Assembly: GCA_015956445.1 (NCBI GenBank)
Contig: WIUZ02000007.1
Span: forward strand, 806,001 to 870,000
Length of the DNA: 64,000 nt
From: Thelephora terrestris
Lineage: Eukaryota > Basidiomycota > Agaricomycetes > Thelephorales > Thelephoraceae
Reading direction: 5' to 3'
Under the pieces are notes generated by a model that saw only the letters and a program-made list of their open reading frames with translations, was not told the origin of the DNA and made no database searches. The position numbers and the translations under genes are program-made. Below are positions 1 to 11,087 of the stretch, one piece after another. Each line of letters starts with the position of its first letter. Positions within the stretch are counted from its first letter, which is position 1.

Positions 1-3000
1 TTAGCCTTACCCTTTCCACCCCCATCTTCATCGTCCTCGTGTTCTTTGATCTTCCGGATGGTCTTCTTACCCCACGTCTTGTCAGGACAAATGTACTTCA
101 ACCGATGGAACTCGTGCAACAGAATGTACTCGTTCCGCTCAGCACGACCTCCGTTCAAGGTTTTATTCCTGGAAACAATGCCAAGAATTCGTGAGCACTT
201 GAATAGAAAAGGATCACGAGGGCATGGGACAGAAGGAATAAGAGTGGCTCCCCATAGGTGGGGAAATAGTGTTTCCGCTTCTCCCTTACCACCGTGGGTC
301 GGGAACTCAACCGATCATCTGGGAACCCGAGGCCCGCTCCAAGACGAAGCCTAGATTTAAATAAGAGTAAGAAGAAAGACCCACCATGCGTTGCCTGCAA
401 GGTTCGTCAGCTGTTTCGTAAGTGGCAAAATTTGGACTCTGGATGCGATGGCCATCTGATAATGAGCGTCTAGCTCGCAATGCTTCACAAAATTTAGCAG
501 CCGATCGGGCGAGCTGACGCTCCCATCGAAGTATCCTGCGGTTTCGTCCGTATCAATTTCTTGCCTTTCGGAGCTAAGGTGGGTCTTGCACATCTCTGTA
601 AGGGACCACGTTGTAGAAGAAATCATGCCCTGGTAAGAGTGCATTGGTCAGATCGAGATGAAAAGCGCAAAGTTAAATCCTGTTCTCCCACTCCTGGCCG
701 GCGCACCCGTCAATGTGGGAGCGTGATGGGAGACAGCGTTGATAGCGGTGGTAGATTGTGTTCGAAGCACAATTATCCAGGTGCTTCTCAAAAACGCCGG
801 ACTACACTCATAACCAGACTGTCGAAATCTGGGAGTTCCTCACGGGAAGCTCACGAGCACAACCGACAAAGAAAAAAGAAGGAATTTGAATCCCTCACCT
901 TTGCCCCATCACTAGCAAGATCACAAACTAGACGTCCATAGAGGAGCTTGAGATTAGTCCCTGGTCTGCCCAAGTTCATTCTAGTTCGTCGAAATCTCCC
1001 TATACGAGACCAATGATCCGCCCTGAGGTCTTTCATGCGACCGAGTAAAACGTCGAGTGATACACCCAGGAACTCGTGACCCACTATCACATCCGGATCA
1101 GACTTTTGAATCGTCACTACAAGATGCAGGATAGCAGGGGTCAGGAAATCACAAAAGTGGGATGCACGTGAGGTGGGGGCGGTGAGGAAACCGTCGTGAT
1201 CAGCCGATGGATGGGGATGGGCAAGGTGCGGGGCGTACCTAGCAAGCAGTTCAGGAGGGATTGCTCATTCCTCACCGGCGAGATGAAGCCCTTCGAAGAA
1301 GCCTTGGCCCTAGATTCAAAGTTCGGAGGGAACCGGTCAAGCGGCCGCACGAATGTATGAACAGAGCAGGGAAGTGATTCCGGCGGAGTAGAATCGTCGA
1401 TACGGGCTGGATACCACAGAACAACCCACGGTGCGATAAGAAGCGTGATAAAGAAGTGCAAGGGTAAGTATTCAGAGAACCTGGGTCCCCACACATGTAC
1501 TGGAACAGGAGGAAAACAGACTGACTGTTCGCCCAAATGCGAGCTGTTGCACACACCACCTCTCTTTTGTTCTCCTTGTGGTTGACCACTGTCCTGACAC
1601 TAAGACTCATCACCGTCAGCGGCGGCATGTCCTTCGGCGCATCAGGGTTTGTCTCGGGGAACGGGTTGATGTCTTTGGGGTCCGACACGGTTACCTCGAA
1701 TTTGCACCACGAAATCTACAGAACAATAGTCAGACCCGACCTGTAAATGGAATACCGTTGGGCTTACGCCTTTGTTCTCCGCATGGGGTTTCTTAACCCG
1801 TAGCCAACAAGGACCCATGATCTTTCTCTTCAAGACGAGGAGCTCGAATGCGCTCGTGTTTGTCCCGAAAACGCAAGCGAAGGTCTTTCCGGAACTCCCA
1901 GAGTCTATCACGGGTTCTGTGCAAACCTCGTCGGAGGTGTATTTAGTTTTACCAGAGTGAACCACATACCATCAAACCCATAGACGACCTTCAGCCACTG
2001 GGCCTCCTCTCTTGGTACATTCCTTTCCCCAAACGCATATTTCCTCTTCACAAACTTCGCCTTCCACGTTTTCACCCCAGCCCTTTTCCTGAAAGTGTCG
2101 AACTCTTGGTAGACATCCGTAATGCTTGGCACGATGTCTGTCTCGTACTCGTCTCCATCCTCGTCGATTTCTATGCGTCGCTCTCGAGGAAGCACATAGA
2201 GATTACGCTGGAGGTTGTCGATGGTGACACAACACGAGACCCACTGGCCAGAGTTCTTGTCCTTTAGCTTTCCGATGAAGTGCACCTTCCCATCGTGCTC
2301 GAGATAATCCAGCCAGAAGAATTGTAGCGAGCCGTCGGGTTCAAGAGCGGAGATTTTGTCCTGGGTCGTGGAAGAGAAGGCAGAGGGTCCAGAACCAACT
2401 TCGTCTTTGGCCACACTCAACGAGTCATAGTAAGACATCCAACCGAGGTTATCGACTTTCTTATTTTCGGAGGGGGCAGGTGTGTGGAGAGGCTTTTGAA
2501 TTTTCTTCAGGTCGACCTCTGTTGGCTCAACTTTTGGTTTAACGTTTGAGGTAGCAGGCTTGGTTTGGTCCAGCTGGTCGAAGGCAGAGGGATCCAAATC
2601 GTCCAGAGAGTTATCGCCAAAGTCATAATCATCCATCCCCGTATCCTCGGGACCACTGGAATGCACGTCGAGATTCGTGAGGCCGTCTAGGGCTGGCCTA
2701 ATTGCTGGATCGGTCCTCTGCTTTTTCTTGGGGCTCATGAGATCGTCGCTGGAGGCTCCACCTTCGTCATGAAAACCATCGGAGTAAGCACCGCCACATG
2801 CGTCAACAGGGGAAGAGGAACGGTGGTCGTTTGATCGGTGCTTTGGCGGAGGTGATGGTTTACGTTTGCGGGATCTGAAGGGATTGGAAGGGGCAGGCTT
2901 GATGGCATTCATGTCGCCGAGTAACATGCTCATGAAATCAGATTCCTGTTCTGCGGTCTTAGCAGGACGATATGAAGTAATTGAAGCTGGTGTGACTGCT

Positions 3001-3405
3001 GGCGGGAGTGCCTTGGGCTTTCCGCGAGGTTTGTCATCCTTTGCTGACTTTTTTTTGGCTAGCCAACAGTTACGTGGTCTGGGTAAGGGCGGGATAAGGG
3101 AAGAACATACATTTGGCTGACCGGTGGCCATCTTCGTCGGAGTCAACTGCCTCGTCTTGATCATCCCAGTCGTCCATCCCATTGTCGTTATAACCACCAA
3201 TGCCATCGTCCACGACGAAATCGTCCTTGGCAAGACGACCCTTTACGATGCGCTTGTACTGTTCTTCGGATACCTCATCGTAGAGGTTCACGTCTCCCTC
3301 TTCAGCCCAAGATCTGCCGCCACCCTCGCGTGCACGCTTGAGTTCGGCAAGCTTATCGAGTTTGGCCTTCTTCTCGCGTTTGACGCGGTCAGACATCGTC
3401 GCCAA
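1..3405 (-). CDS. POL1: DNA polymerase alpha catalytic subunit, 5' part (runs off left edge)
   Basis: This encodes the catalytic subunit of the replicative DNA polymerase alpha-primase complex, which extends RNA primers in the nucleus. The N-terminus opens with the usual basic, Lys-rich start ([10 protein letters not shown]) and an acidic DE-rich region. After it come exonuclease-fold segments: [20 protein letters not shown]; the stretch around [18 protein letters not shown] and [11 protein letters not shown] near 850-1117; [17 protein letters not shown] near 370-420; and [20 protein letters not shown] near 70-160, which leads into the polymerase B domain. The exons lie in different frames, split by short introns, for example about 3059-3112 (joining SAK to SKKKSAK) and about 1919-1968 (joining YGFD to EPVIDSG). 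Start chosen is ATG at 3405; a second in-frame Met at 3396 also fits. The catalytic polymerase motifs and the zinc region lie beyond base 1. Identification is firm; exact exon edges are not. Confidence 0.95.
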
Positions 3406-3666
3406 TAGCCTTGGCCGGGTGAGGGACGTGGATCAGCGCTGATGATGATCTGTGAACGCGACTTGTCACGTGGCCGGCGCGTTATGTGACCTCAGTCCTG
3501 GACGATGGATAGACCGGGACTCTGGAGTGTTAGGACCAGCGGTGAGGAAACTCCATTTCTGTCTTGCTGAGCTTGCGGCACTCCGGCTCACTCTCAGCTA
3601 CTTGTTGGGATTTAGGGTCTTAATTGTGACCCATCCCCACACTCGAGCTTCTCAAAAAGAACTGTT
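3406..3666. other. Intergenic, POL1 upstream region
   Basis: Nothing codable is recognised here. It should hold the POL1 promoter, reading leftward. The F-box/LRR debris begins just to the right. Confidence 0.5.
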
Positions 3667-4052
3667 TTGCTAATGCGGGTTGTATCGTCCATACTCGCTT
3701 CACATAAGATGGGAGAGGAACAGTTTTCCGCAATGCCTAACATTGAAACACTATGGCTCCGCAACGCGAATTTAGGTCCCGGGTTCCTATCCCTACGGAC
3801 CGCGCGCCAACACAAAACTCCTTCACTTCGGTCCCTACATCTGGAGAACGCCACGGGTGGATGGCGGTCACTGATGACCTACCTGGAGCACCAAACCTCG
3901 AACAATCAACCATTTTGTTTGAGCTTCTCGGTAATTGTCACCGGGTACCCCCGAAAGTTGTGCAAGAGATACGGGGGCTGGTCAGGAAGTTCGTTCATGA
4001 ACGGATACTGAACAGCGAGGGGAGTGGCGAAGATGAGCATATAGCTTGTTGA
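3667..4052 (+). pseudogene. F-box/LRR-type protein remnant (C-terminal piece)
   Basis: The forward frame from 3667 reads like the leucine-rich C-terminal part of agaricomycete F-box proteins: MPNIETLWLRNANL, then PSLRSLHLENATGGWRSLMT and YLEHQTSNNQPFCLSF. About residue 87 the similarity jumps to another frame (GNCHRVPPKVVQEIRGLVRK, ending at 4052), so the gene is frame-shifted or has lost an intron. No F-box motif or proper start is visible upstream. Such genes form large, fast-turning families that target proteins to SCF ubiquitin ligase. I infer a degenerate fragment, not a working gene; the family call rests on pattern memory only. Confidence 0.5.
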
Positions 4053-4359
4053 GGTTGCAAGGAGGGAGAGTTGGATAGGGAGAGAGTTGAGAATGGGTTG
4101 TAGTCGAATCCATCTTGTTGGAGTCACCCAGAACCGACTTGAACCTCGCCCAAAAATATACGAGGGCACTCAATATCCCTGGGAGTGAACGCCATCCACT
4201 GGGGGACATTAGGATCTAGGAAGCTATCCCTGTCGAGGGGTGGTTCTGTATGGGTTTGAGAACGATAGTACACCCAGCAAGTTTCGTCCCCTCTTCACGC
4301 AAGTGTGTACTGTGTGCATAAACACACCGCTTAGTTTCATACAGGACGTGATACCGGCC

Positions 4360-4470
4360 GGAAGGTCGCACGCAGTTCAAATTAATGTCGATGTCACTGG
4401 TCGAGTGTTGTTGAACATCGTCCTTATGGGTGGCGTTCCGCCTGTCGAAGGTGTTCCGCTAGTGTGAGAA
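4360..4470. repeat. Diverged duplicate, copy A (partner about 4825-4960)
   Basis: Shares ordered blocks with 4825-4960 (ACGCAGTTC; GTGTTCCGCTAGTGTGAGAA against GTATTCCGCAAGCGTGGGAA). No target duplications were found. It is probably an old tandem duplication. Confidence 0.45.
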
Positions 4471-4824
4471 TGAATGGGAGCAAGAATGGATAGGTCGGCG
4501 AACGTGGGAAGAACGGATGGCGTAGAGTCGTTTCTGAAATTGCAGCCACGTTAGATCATATGTTTGACGAGGAATTGAAGGCAACGAACAATAGAATCGA
4601 AGCGGGGATAGTAGCCTCCAGGTTTTGTTCGGGCCACAGGTGGGTGCTTCCGTCCAACGAGGTCTCCGAGGTAGATCGCAGGACCGTTCCCTCGAACCCG
4701 TTCCAGCTCCCGTTTCAACACCCCTCATCTGACAGTCTCTCCTCCACCTCTGACCCTAGCTCCTACCTTTTACTTATGTATCAACATGCAACTTAATTTT
4801 CATCGCTCAACGCCATACCTGCTA

Positions 4825-4960
4825 GAAATCCACACGCAGTTCGAATGAATTGTGCTTACTAGTACCACTTTCGCAGTGGTCGAATGTCGTTGAAAGTTGT
4901 CGGATGGGTAGCGCACCCGGCACCGCCCCTGAAAGGTATTCCGCAAGCGTGGGAAGGATA
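4825..4960. repeat. Diverged duplicate, copy B (partner about 4360-4470)
   Basis: Second copy of the duplicated block, about 460 bp to the right of copy A and about 300 bp upstream of the pheromone TATA box. It carries small insertions relative to copy A. Confidence 0.45.
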
Positions 4961-5254
4961 ACATGTTGGGACTGAGATGGGTTCCGCTCCCGGTGCGATT
5001 GCCACAAGCGCGCCGAACGATCATCCCATCTGATGGGCGATGATTGATGAATATTAAATGGAAGCAAAGACGACCCGTTGAGTGCCTGCAGGGTCCCATT
5101 CGGGCTACCGAGTCGTGCGAAAATTACAGCCTCCAACCCTGGTCCTAGCGTAACGACCAGTATCACACGGAGGCGCATAGAGAAATTACATCGTATGTAC
5201 CCCGAATCAGGACTCGACGCCGGATGCGCCATAAACTCGCAGGGGGCCCCTGCC

Positions 5255-5261
5255 TATATAA
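5255..5261 (+). promoter_or_regulatory. TATA box of the pheromone gene
   Basis: TATATAA sits in a GC-rich context about 109 bp upstream of the pheromone ATG. It is followed by a pyrimidine-rich stretch, as expected of a strongly expressed small fungal gene. Confidence 0.55.
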
Positions 5262-5369
5262 GCCGAGAGGAAAAAGGGAAGTTCCCCAACAAACCACCCT
5301 ACTTCCTCTCTTCAACGCGACGCTTCTCTAACCATCAAACCTCCTAACTGCACGCTAAACGCGACCAGA

Positions 5370-5492
5370 ATGGACTTCTTCTCCACCGTCGACTCCATCC
5401 TACTCACCACCTATGAGGGCGGACATCAGGATTTCCCTGTTAACTCCGAAAGCGGAGGTAATGGAAACGACGCCTACTGCGTCGTTGCCTGA
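5370..5492 (+). CDS. Lipopeptide mating pheromone precursor (CaaX), 40 aa
   Basis: A 40-codon ORF starts MDFFSTVDS and ends NGNDAYCVVA-stop. The last four residues form a CaaX box (CVVA), the farnesylation and carboxymethylation signal of basidiomycete B-locus (P/R) mating pheromones. The short Met-Asp-Phe start, about 40-aa length, acidic middle, and a Gly/Asn-rich stretch (ESGGNGNDAYC) just before the Cys match such precursors. The mature peptide is probably the last 9-12 residues up to the Cys, cut after an acidic or Ser residue and exported by a Ste6-type transporter to bind a Ste3-type receptor on a partner. A TATA box lies 109 bp upstream. A GTAAGC...ACAG stretch about 30-85 bp after the stop could be a 3'-UTR intron. 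No Ste3-like receptor lies in this window. Other small proteins can end in CaaX by chance, but the whole pattern makes that unlikely. Confidence 0.78.
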   Translation: MDFFSTVDSILLTTYEGGHQDFPVNSESGGNGNDAYCVVA

Positions 5493-6795
5493 GTTCTAAT
5501 GTACTATCGTTGCACTAACTCGGTAAGCCTAACGCCTGCCCTTAGTGACCTTTCTAACTTTCCAACCACTGGGAACAGCCAACACCGACCGCAAGTGACT
5601 TCGTGATATTTTTTATTCGTGCCCTTTTCCGATTCGAACCTCCTTGCTTCGTTCACTTATTTATGTCCACGTACCTTTTGCTATTACCGCGCCCTATTTG
5701 CCTGGAAGACGTAGTTTTAGCCGATGAGACTTAGAATTCTGTCTTACTTAAAAATTTGTACCTTTGTACCTGATTTCGTCCAGGGAGGTCCACCAAAAAA
5801 GCTGGTTGATCTACCATTCTGGCAACTGCATGCAGCTTTTTGTTAAGTCCCCCCGCTCATGTGAGAGCGCAACAGGCAGCATCAAAATGTTAAATTCTGT
5901 CTGAGGCAAGTAATGGAGTCGATGGAGGAAGGTGGAGTTTTGACCCTGCTGGTCCTCGGTCCTTGCTGCTGAGTGGAGTGGAAGTGGGCAGAAGAACAAT
6001 CCGAGAAGGTTTGAGATTGTGGCGTATGGTAAAAACGCGATTGGGGGTCACCCCGGGTTAAGTTCATCGAAGGGTTTTCTGGTTGACGTGACCCATATGT
6101 CGCGGCGAATGAGTCGTCGGGAGAGTTACCCGCACGGAGTGAACGTGTGAAGGAAAGCCTGACGTGATGGGATGTGTGTTCACACTGTCCTCCCAACTCC
6201 ATCTGCTCTGAACTTGAGGCCGGATTCCAACTTAGGCCTCCCTATCCGATTAGATTAAACTACCGCACGCAGTTGGTGTCTTGGAAGAGGGCTGGGGCTT
6301 CCAGCTACGGCACGGACGTGATAGTGTCTTCGAAAGAATGTGGATCAAGCACCCGTTCCGAGCATCAGAGACAGGCTCGGTGCCTTTGGAAGCCTGGCAA
6401 TCGACACAGGGGTGTTGTGATCGACAGTTGACTTGTGAGGGGGCTCCAGATAGTAGCACATCATGGGCTGTCTAAGAGGAGTTGGCCACAGACAAGGACC
6501 GAGGTGCGGCGAAATGATTCCCACCCAAGCGTCCCAACAGCAGTCCCCCCCCTCAAATCCTCCTCCGAATTCGCTCTGAATTCGAGGCTGGATTCCAGCC
6601 TACCCAAGCAGAGAGCGTGACACATTATGTGTTTTGCCCAGGAAGATTGCTGGATACCCGACACATGTGGTCCACCCGCATACATCCATGTATTTGGCAA
6701 CGCTGAATCTAAAGTAGCAATCAAAGAGGCCGTGATCCGAAGCCAGGCGAGCCCCCAAAAATTTACGTCCATGGTAAAGTGAGAAAACTGGCTGT
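5493..6795. other. Gene-poor region downstream of the pheromone gene
   Basis: No gene is recognised. It holds the pheromone 3' region and a short diverged repeat: about 6190-6235 and 6555-6605 both read like GCTCTGAAYTYGAGGCYGGATTCCARCYTA. The frames found here are short and show no family likeness. Two T/C-rich runs near 5595-5700 may belong to the pheromone 3'UTR. Confidence 0.45.
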
Positions 6796-7379
6796 TTACT
6801 GGCTTGTAGACTCCTCCGAGGTGGGTGAGATGACCCCTTCCTTCACTAGAATTTTTTCCAGCTCGCCAGATTGGTGCACTGAAAGAATGGTGAAGCAAGT
6901 GACGACGAGGGCGAGGAAACACTCACTGGATAATAAGATGTCGCATCCGCCGATGAACTCACCGTTCACGTAAATCTGTGGGACGGTCGGCCATTCCCTA
7001 CGCCGGAATGAGACGTAAAAAGGAAGGGAAGGAAAAGGCACGTACGAAAATTCCTTTATGTCGCTTCTCAAGGAAGAGTCTTCAAGCACATCGAATGACT
7101 TGAGTTTACTGGGTGGGACGCCATGAAGCTCCAGGATCTGGATGGCAGCGCGCGAAAAACCACATTGGGGCATGGCAGGATTGCCTTTCATAAACAATAC
7201 GACTGGCGAGGACTTGACGGTCGTCTCAAGTTGTTGCCTTGCTTCCTGAGTCAGCCATCTGCGTGCAGTGGGCAAGTATTGGGTTCGTCGGATGGTCCGC
7301 GTGAGCTACCGGGAGTCCATCAATAACCCGCGCGAGTCCGTAATTCACTCACTGAGGAATTGGCCAGGCTCCGAAGCAT
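6796..7379 (-). CDS. GRX5: Mitochondrial monothiol glutaredoxin Grx5
   Basis: This monothiol glutaredoxin passes Fe-S clusters from the Isu scaffold to client proteins in the mitochondrial matrix. Four exons splice cleanly. Exon 1 (7379-7353) gives MLRSLANSS; a 47-bp intron follows; exon 2 (from 7305) gives [18 protein letters not shown], together an Arg/Ser-rich presequence. The core is intact: [20 protein letters not shown] with the CGFS active site, then [20 protein letters not shown], the TVP cis-proline loop and the GGCD glutathione-binding motif. The C-terminus is [15 protein letters not shown] plus a short Ser/Glu tail. Introns 2 and 3 (GTACGT...GTAG and GTGAGT...TTCAG) restore IKEFS|EWPT and ILLS|MHQSG. 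It is divergent from the gene at 7588 with about 210 bp between starts. Confidence 0.95.
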
Positions 7380-7587
7380 TTCGAGAGGGTCCGTACCGCT
7401 GAAGCAGTGACGGAGTGGGATATCGGGTGTTAGCGTTGGGCGTCTCGGTCGGACATTGAAGAAACGGATGATGTGTCGTCACGAGTCGTCACGTGTCGAT
7501 TGTCATCCCCACTCGACCTTGCCCGCCACCTTCGCGACCTGCAACTGACACGGCGACTGGTCGCTGTGTTCATATTTCATTCCCACT

Positions 7588-10238
7588 ATGGTTGTGACCA
7601 GGAAGGCTCCCCTACCTCCAACACCAAGCTCGAGGTCGAGCTCAAATCAGGCAGTCCCACGTCTCCCCAAGGTCAAAGCTAACCAATTCAATCAACCCGA
7701 ACATTCCAGTCCGTTAGCCAACGGGAGACCCAAGTCAGCTGATTCATTGGTGAGTACCCTTTGCTCTGTCTATGATATAGGTTCTGGTGAAGGGGGGTTG
7801 GCGGCATACGACATCCACTTATCCATGGATTTCGCGCTCCCTACAATTCTACCCCCATTTCACCCAGGATCCATCAGGCTCGACCTAACACTGAGCTGAT
7901 CTCTTCATTAGGACTCAGTAGCGACTTCAAAACCAAAACCAAAATCTAAGTGGCGGCGGAAACCTGTCAGTACACGTCTTTGGCGTCCCTCCCGTCGTAC
8001 ATAATTAACTCGTAGCAGAAGCCCAAGAAAGGCTTCTTCAGGCGCTTTATGGGCTTTGTCTTCGAAGCATACCTTGTGTGGCTCGCTGCATACTGGTTTC
8101 TCATCTGCCAAAATCCCTATCAGAGCTCCGACTCCTCAATTTGCCACACCATACAAGCAACGCATCACAACGTTGTAGAACCATATGCGTACCCTCTCAT
8201 CAACCATGCCCTTTCTCATCCGGCAGTCGAGCCATACGTGAAGGAACTCGGGCCTTACGTCATTCGCATCCATCGCGTTCTCCAGCCTGTTGCTGCCACA
8301 GCGGTATCCAAATTCTCCACGCACGTAATTCCCGTGTGGAACGATTACGTCGTTCCCCAATACTACACTTTCGTCGCCCCCCATGTCCAGAGCGCCTTGG
8401 TCTATCTGGGCCCCTACACAGATGTTGTCGGAACCGAATACGAGCGTTACCTTGCGCCTTACGTCCGCGTCGGCGCCGCAACCGCATGGAAATTGCAAGA
8501 AAAAGCTCACCCATATATCATCCTCGGGTGGCACAAATATCTTGACGTTTACAGATACGCACAGCCTTACGCCCGACCTGCCTGGAATCGTTTCAAGGAT
8601 GCCAATCTCCGCGTTTTTGCGTACCTTGCAGTCTACCGTAGACATTTCGTGGATCCTCACGTTGCACAAATGTGGGCCAAAATCAAGGAATTGAGCGGCG
8701 ACAAGATTGTGCCCTCCACAACCAAGCCTGCCGTCACCCCCAAACCCGTTCCCATCGCCGACGCCCCTACCAAAGAACCAAGCACTGTCGCCGCTATCTT
8801 GGTCGAGGAAGATACTCATTCACCGGTGCCTGCTTCCACTCCGATCCCCCCACCTGTGTTGAGCAACGATCAAAACTTATCCCCAACGGCTCTCCATGTC
8901 ACCACAGTCACTCCTGGTGCGATAGATATCCTCGGGGGTGGTCCCGCCGATCCTTTGGGCATTCCTGTGGTCGTAGAACCCGATGTCGTACCCCAAGAAG
9001 AGGAGCCGCAGTCCCCCGGCCCCACCAATCCTCCGAAGCAGGAACCCGCACCGGTAGTACCCGTTGCCGACAAGACTCCTACTCCTACTCCTGCTCATGC
9101 CCCAAAGCAAGTGACACCCGATGAGGATAACTTGGAATCGTTCTCGACCGAGATTGGATTGGACCTAGATGAACCCGGGGAGGAGGTTGAAGAGGAACCG
9201 CCGACTGGTCACCCAGAAGAGTCGGACGAGGAACGCGAGGCTAGGTTGAAGGCAAAAGCGGAGGAGACTGCCTGGAAACGCAAGGAGATCACCGATAGGC
9301 ACACCGATTGGGAATACCAACTCGAGGATCTGAAGAACGAACAGATGAATATATTCAAATTGGCGCTTTACAACGTTCGCAAGATCGCGGCCAAGATGTT
9401 GAAGAAGGATTCTAGTGTTCAACGTGCCATTGACGAGTTCGGCGCGGATGGGGACAGATATTTAAGGGGCCTCGAAAGTTACTTGAAGAACCTCGTTAAG
9501 GAGAAGAAACAAGACAAGAGTGCGTTATGGGAGCGGGTCGTGCAAAAAGTGGAGGCTAAGTTTGAGAAGAGACTGGATGATGTGGACAGGATGGTCGGCA
9601 GCTGGTACAACGAAGTTTCGGCCAACGAACGCGCGTTGGTTGAGAAGGCCACGGGTGCTGTCGCGGAGTTAGCTCAGAAGGCTCAAGTTGATCTCGGTCT
9701 CGACTACTCGTGGTTGGATGATGTCACGGTGGAAGATTGGGTGAGATACCACGACCTGATGCGCTGTGCGTTAATTCCTTTTATTGTGTGTGATTTGGGT
9801 CGCTGACGGTTTCTTTGGCTCGCATGACCCTCGGTCGCTTCGTTGACAGCCAGTGACTCGTTCCACGAGGAGGTTTCTATGGTTCAGAACGGAACCCATG
9901 CGGAACGTGTGGACAACCCCGTCTTTCGGGCTCTTAAGGAACTTCGTGTTGAGGTCGATGACATCATTACTGGTTTCAAATCTCGACTGAGGAGGATCCA
10001 GAGGGACGGTGAAAGGGCCTTCCAAACCACCAATCTCGACGAGGACTCTAAGACGAAACCTTCTGAAGATTCGCCTGTGTCAATTTTACCGATCGCTGAG
10101 GAGACTGAGGCGTCGATTCCGCAAGTTATCATCGGAAAGAGTCCGGAACAGGTAGTGGAGGCTCTCAAGGAAGTTCCGTTGGAAGACTGGGCCGCCTCCA
10201 AGCAGAAGAATTCTGACGAGGCTCACGAGGAGTTATGA
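7588..10238 (+). CDS. Conserved fungal protein with Pro-Tyr repeats, 784 aa, function unknown
   Basis: Four exons (7588-7749, 7912-7965, 8016-9765, 9850-10238) give 784 aa. The first 70 residues are Pro/Ser-rich and basic (MVVTRKAPLPPTP, KSKWRRKP, KKGFFRRF). A hydrophobic stretch at about 80-100 (FVFEAYLVWLAAYWFLIC) looks like a membrane anchor. Residues about 115-290 are a degenerate amphipathic repeat of the HPxVEPYV / YVVPQYYTFVAPHV / YERYLAPYVRVG type, spaced about 11-18 residues. This resembles apolipoprotein- or perilipin-like lipid-binding helices. Then comes a long Pro/Val/Glu-rich disordered part, an acidic segment, and a Lys/Glu-rich coiled-coil-like region (about 470-650) that ends with an EDW motif repeated near the C-terminus (VEDWVRY, LEDWAAS). 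I do not recognise a named family. A membrane- or lipid-droplet-bound role is inference only. Confidence 0.85.
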
Positions 10239-11087
10239 ACTCCACAATAACATGCAATTATCATTATTCTTCGCTATGCCGCTGTCTTGTTTCGTCCCGA
10301 GTTTTAGTTGCCTGCCATTTTCTCTCTTATTTTACTTCTATTATCCATACTGTGAGTTCGTTTATAAGTAAGAACATGTTTGATAGGCGTACGAGTGCGA
10401 TTTGGTTTGATCAGTTAAGACAGAGGCTGTGCATTCCCGTGGATGAGTTTATCTTTCGCGACCTCCCTCCCGTCTGTGCACTGTGCAACTCTCAGGGGAC
10501 AACCAGCATCATACACGACGTTCTGGAGAAAGTCATGATAAAAATGAGTCGGGCTTCCGAATCTGGTAAGTATAGTAAGTGCCAGATAGGGTCACGTAAA
10601 AATTTGACTGCCATTTTGCTGATTTTCGTTCCCCTTGATGACGAGGAGGCTACAGCTGAAGGCCCCCGTCGCGAGGGTGTCCTGCCCTCACGAACGTGTT
10701 TTCTAGGCGCGCGACGCGCGTAAATGACAGCGACCCAATACGTCAGGTCAGACTCCTCGGGAGAGAGTCGCTGGATAAGCTCTATTTATGATGCCCTGCG
10801 GGAGGGACTGCTTCGTTCACCTTCTGCAAAGCAGGCAGGTCATAGGACTCCCCGGGCCTCAGGCCTTCTGGTGGGGACAGACAACCATCTGCTAATCGTT
10901 GACCGGTGACTCTTCGCAAAATTCCAGCAAATCTTGAAATCTCGATCCTTTCAATTCCAATGCCATTTTTACCAGGTTCACATCTTATCTCACCCTGGGC
11001 GCTTGCTGTGCGTCTAGACTTCCCGACTACGACGTCCAACATCTGAGTAGAAGGGTACTACTGCACTTTGTTGTCACCGCATCCACT
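10239..11087. other. Intergenic
   Basis: No gene was recognised on either strand. A short GC-rich palindromic run (GGCGCGCGACGCGCG) lies near 10706. The right end should hold the promoter of the NACHT gene. Confidence 0.5.

Larger units (their letters stand above)
4053..5254. other. Gene-poor region with a diverged internal duplication
   Basis: No convincing gene is seen. About 4360-4470 and 4825-4960 are diverged copies of each other: both carry ACGCAGTTC, a run with TGTTGAA or CGTTGAAA, and GTRTTCCGCWAGYGTGRGAA. Minus-strand frames through both copies start with TLAEYL or TLAEHL and resemble scraps of an F-box/LRR-like protein, but stops interrupt them. The right copy ends just upstream of the pheromone promoter. 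Confidence 0.45.

Noticed and set aside
8136-8819. 227-codon frame opposite the 784-aa protein
   Set aside because: It is antisense to a spliced, conserved reading frame, with no family likeness.
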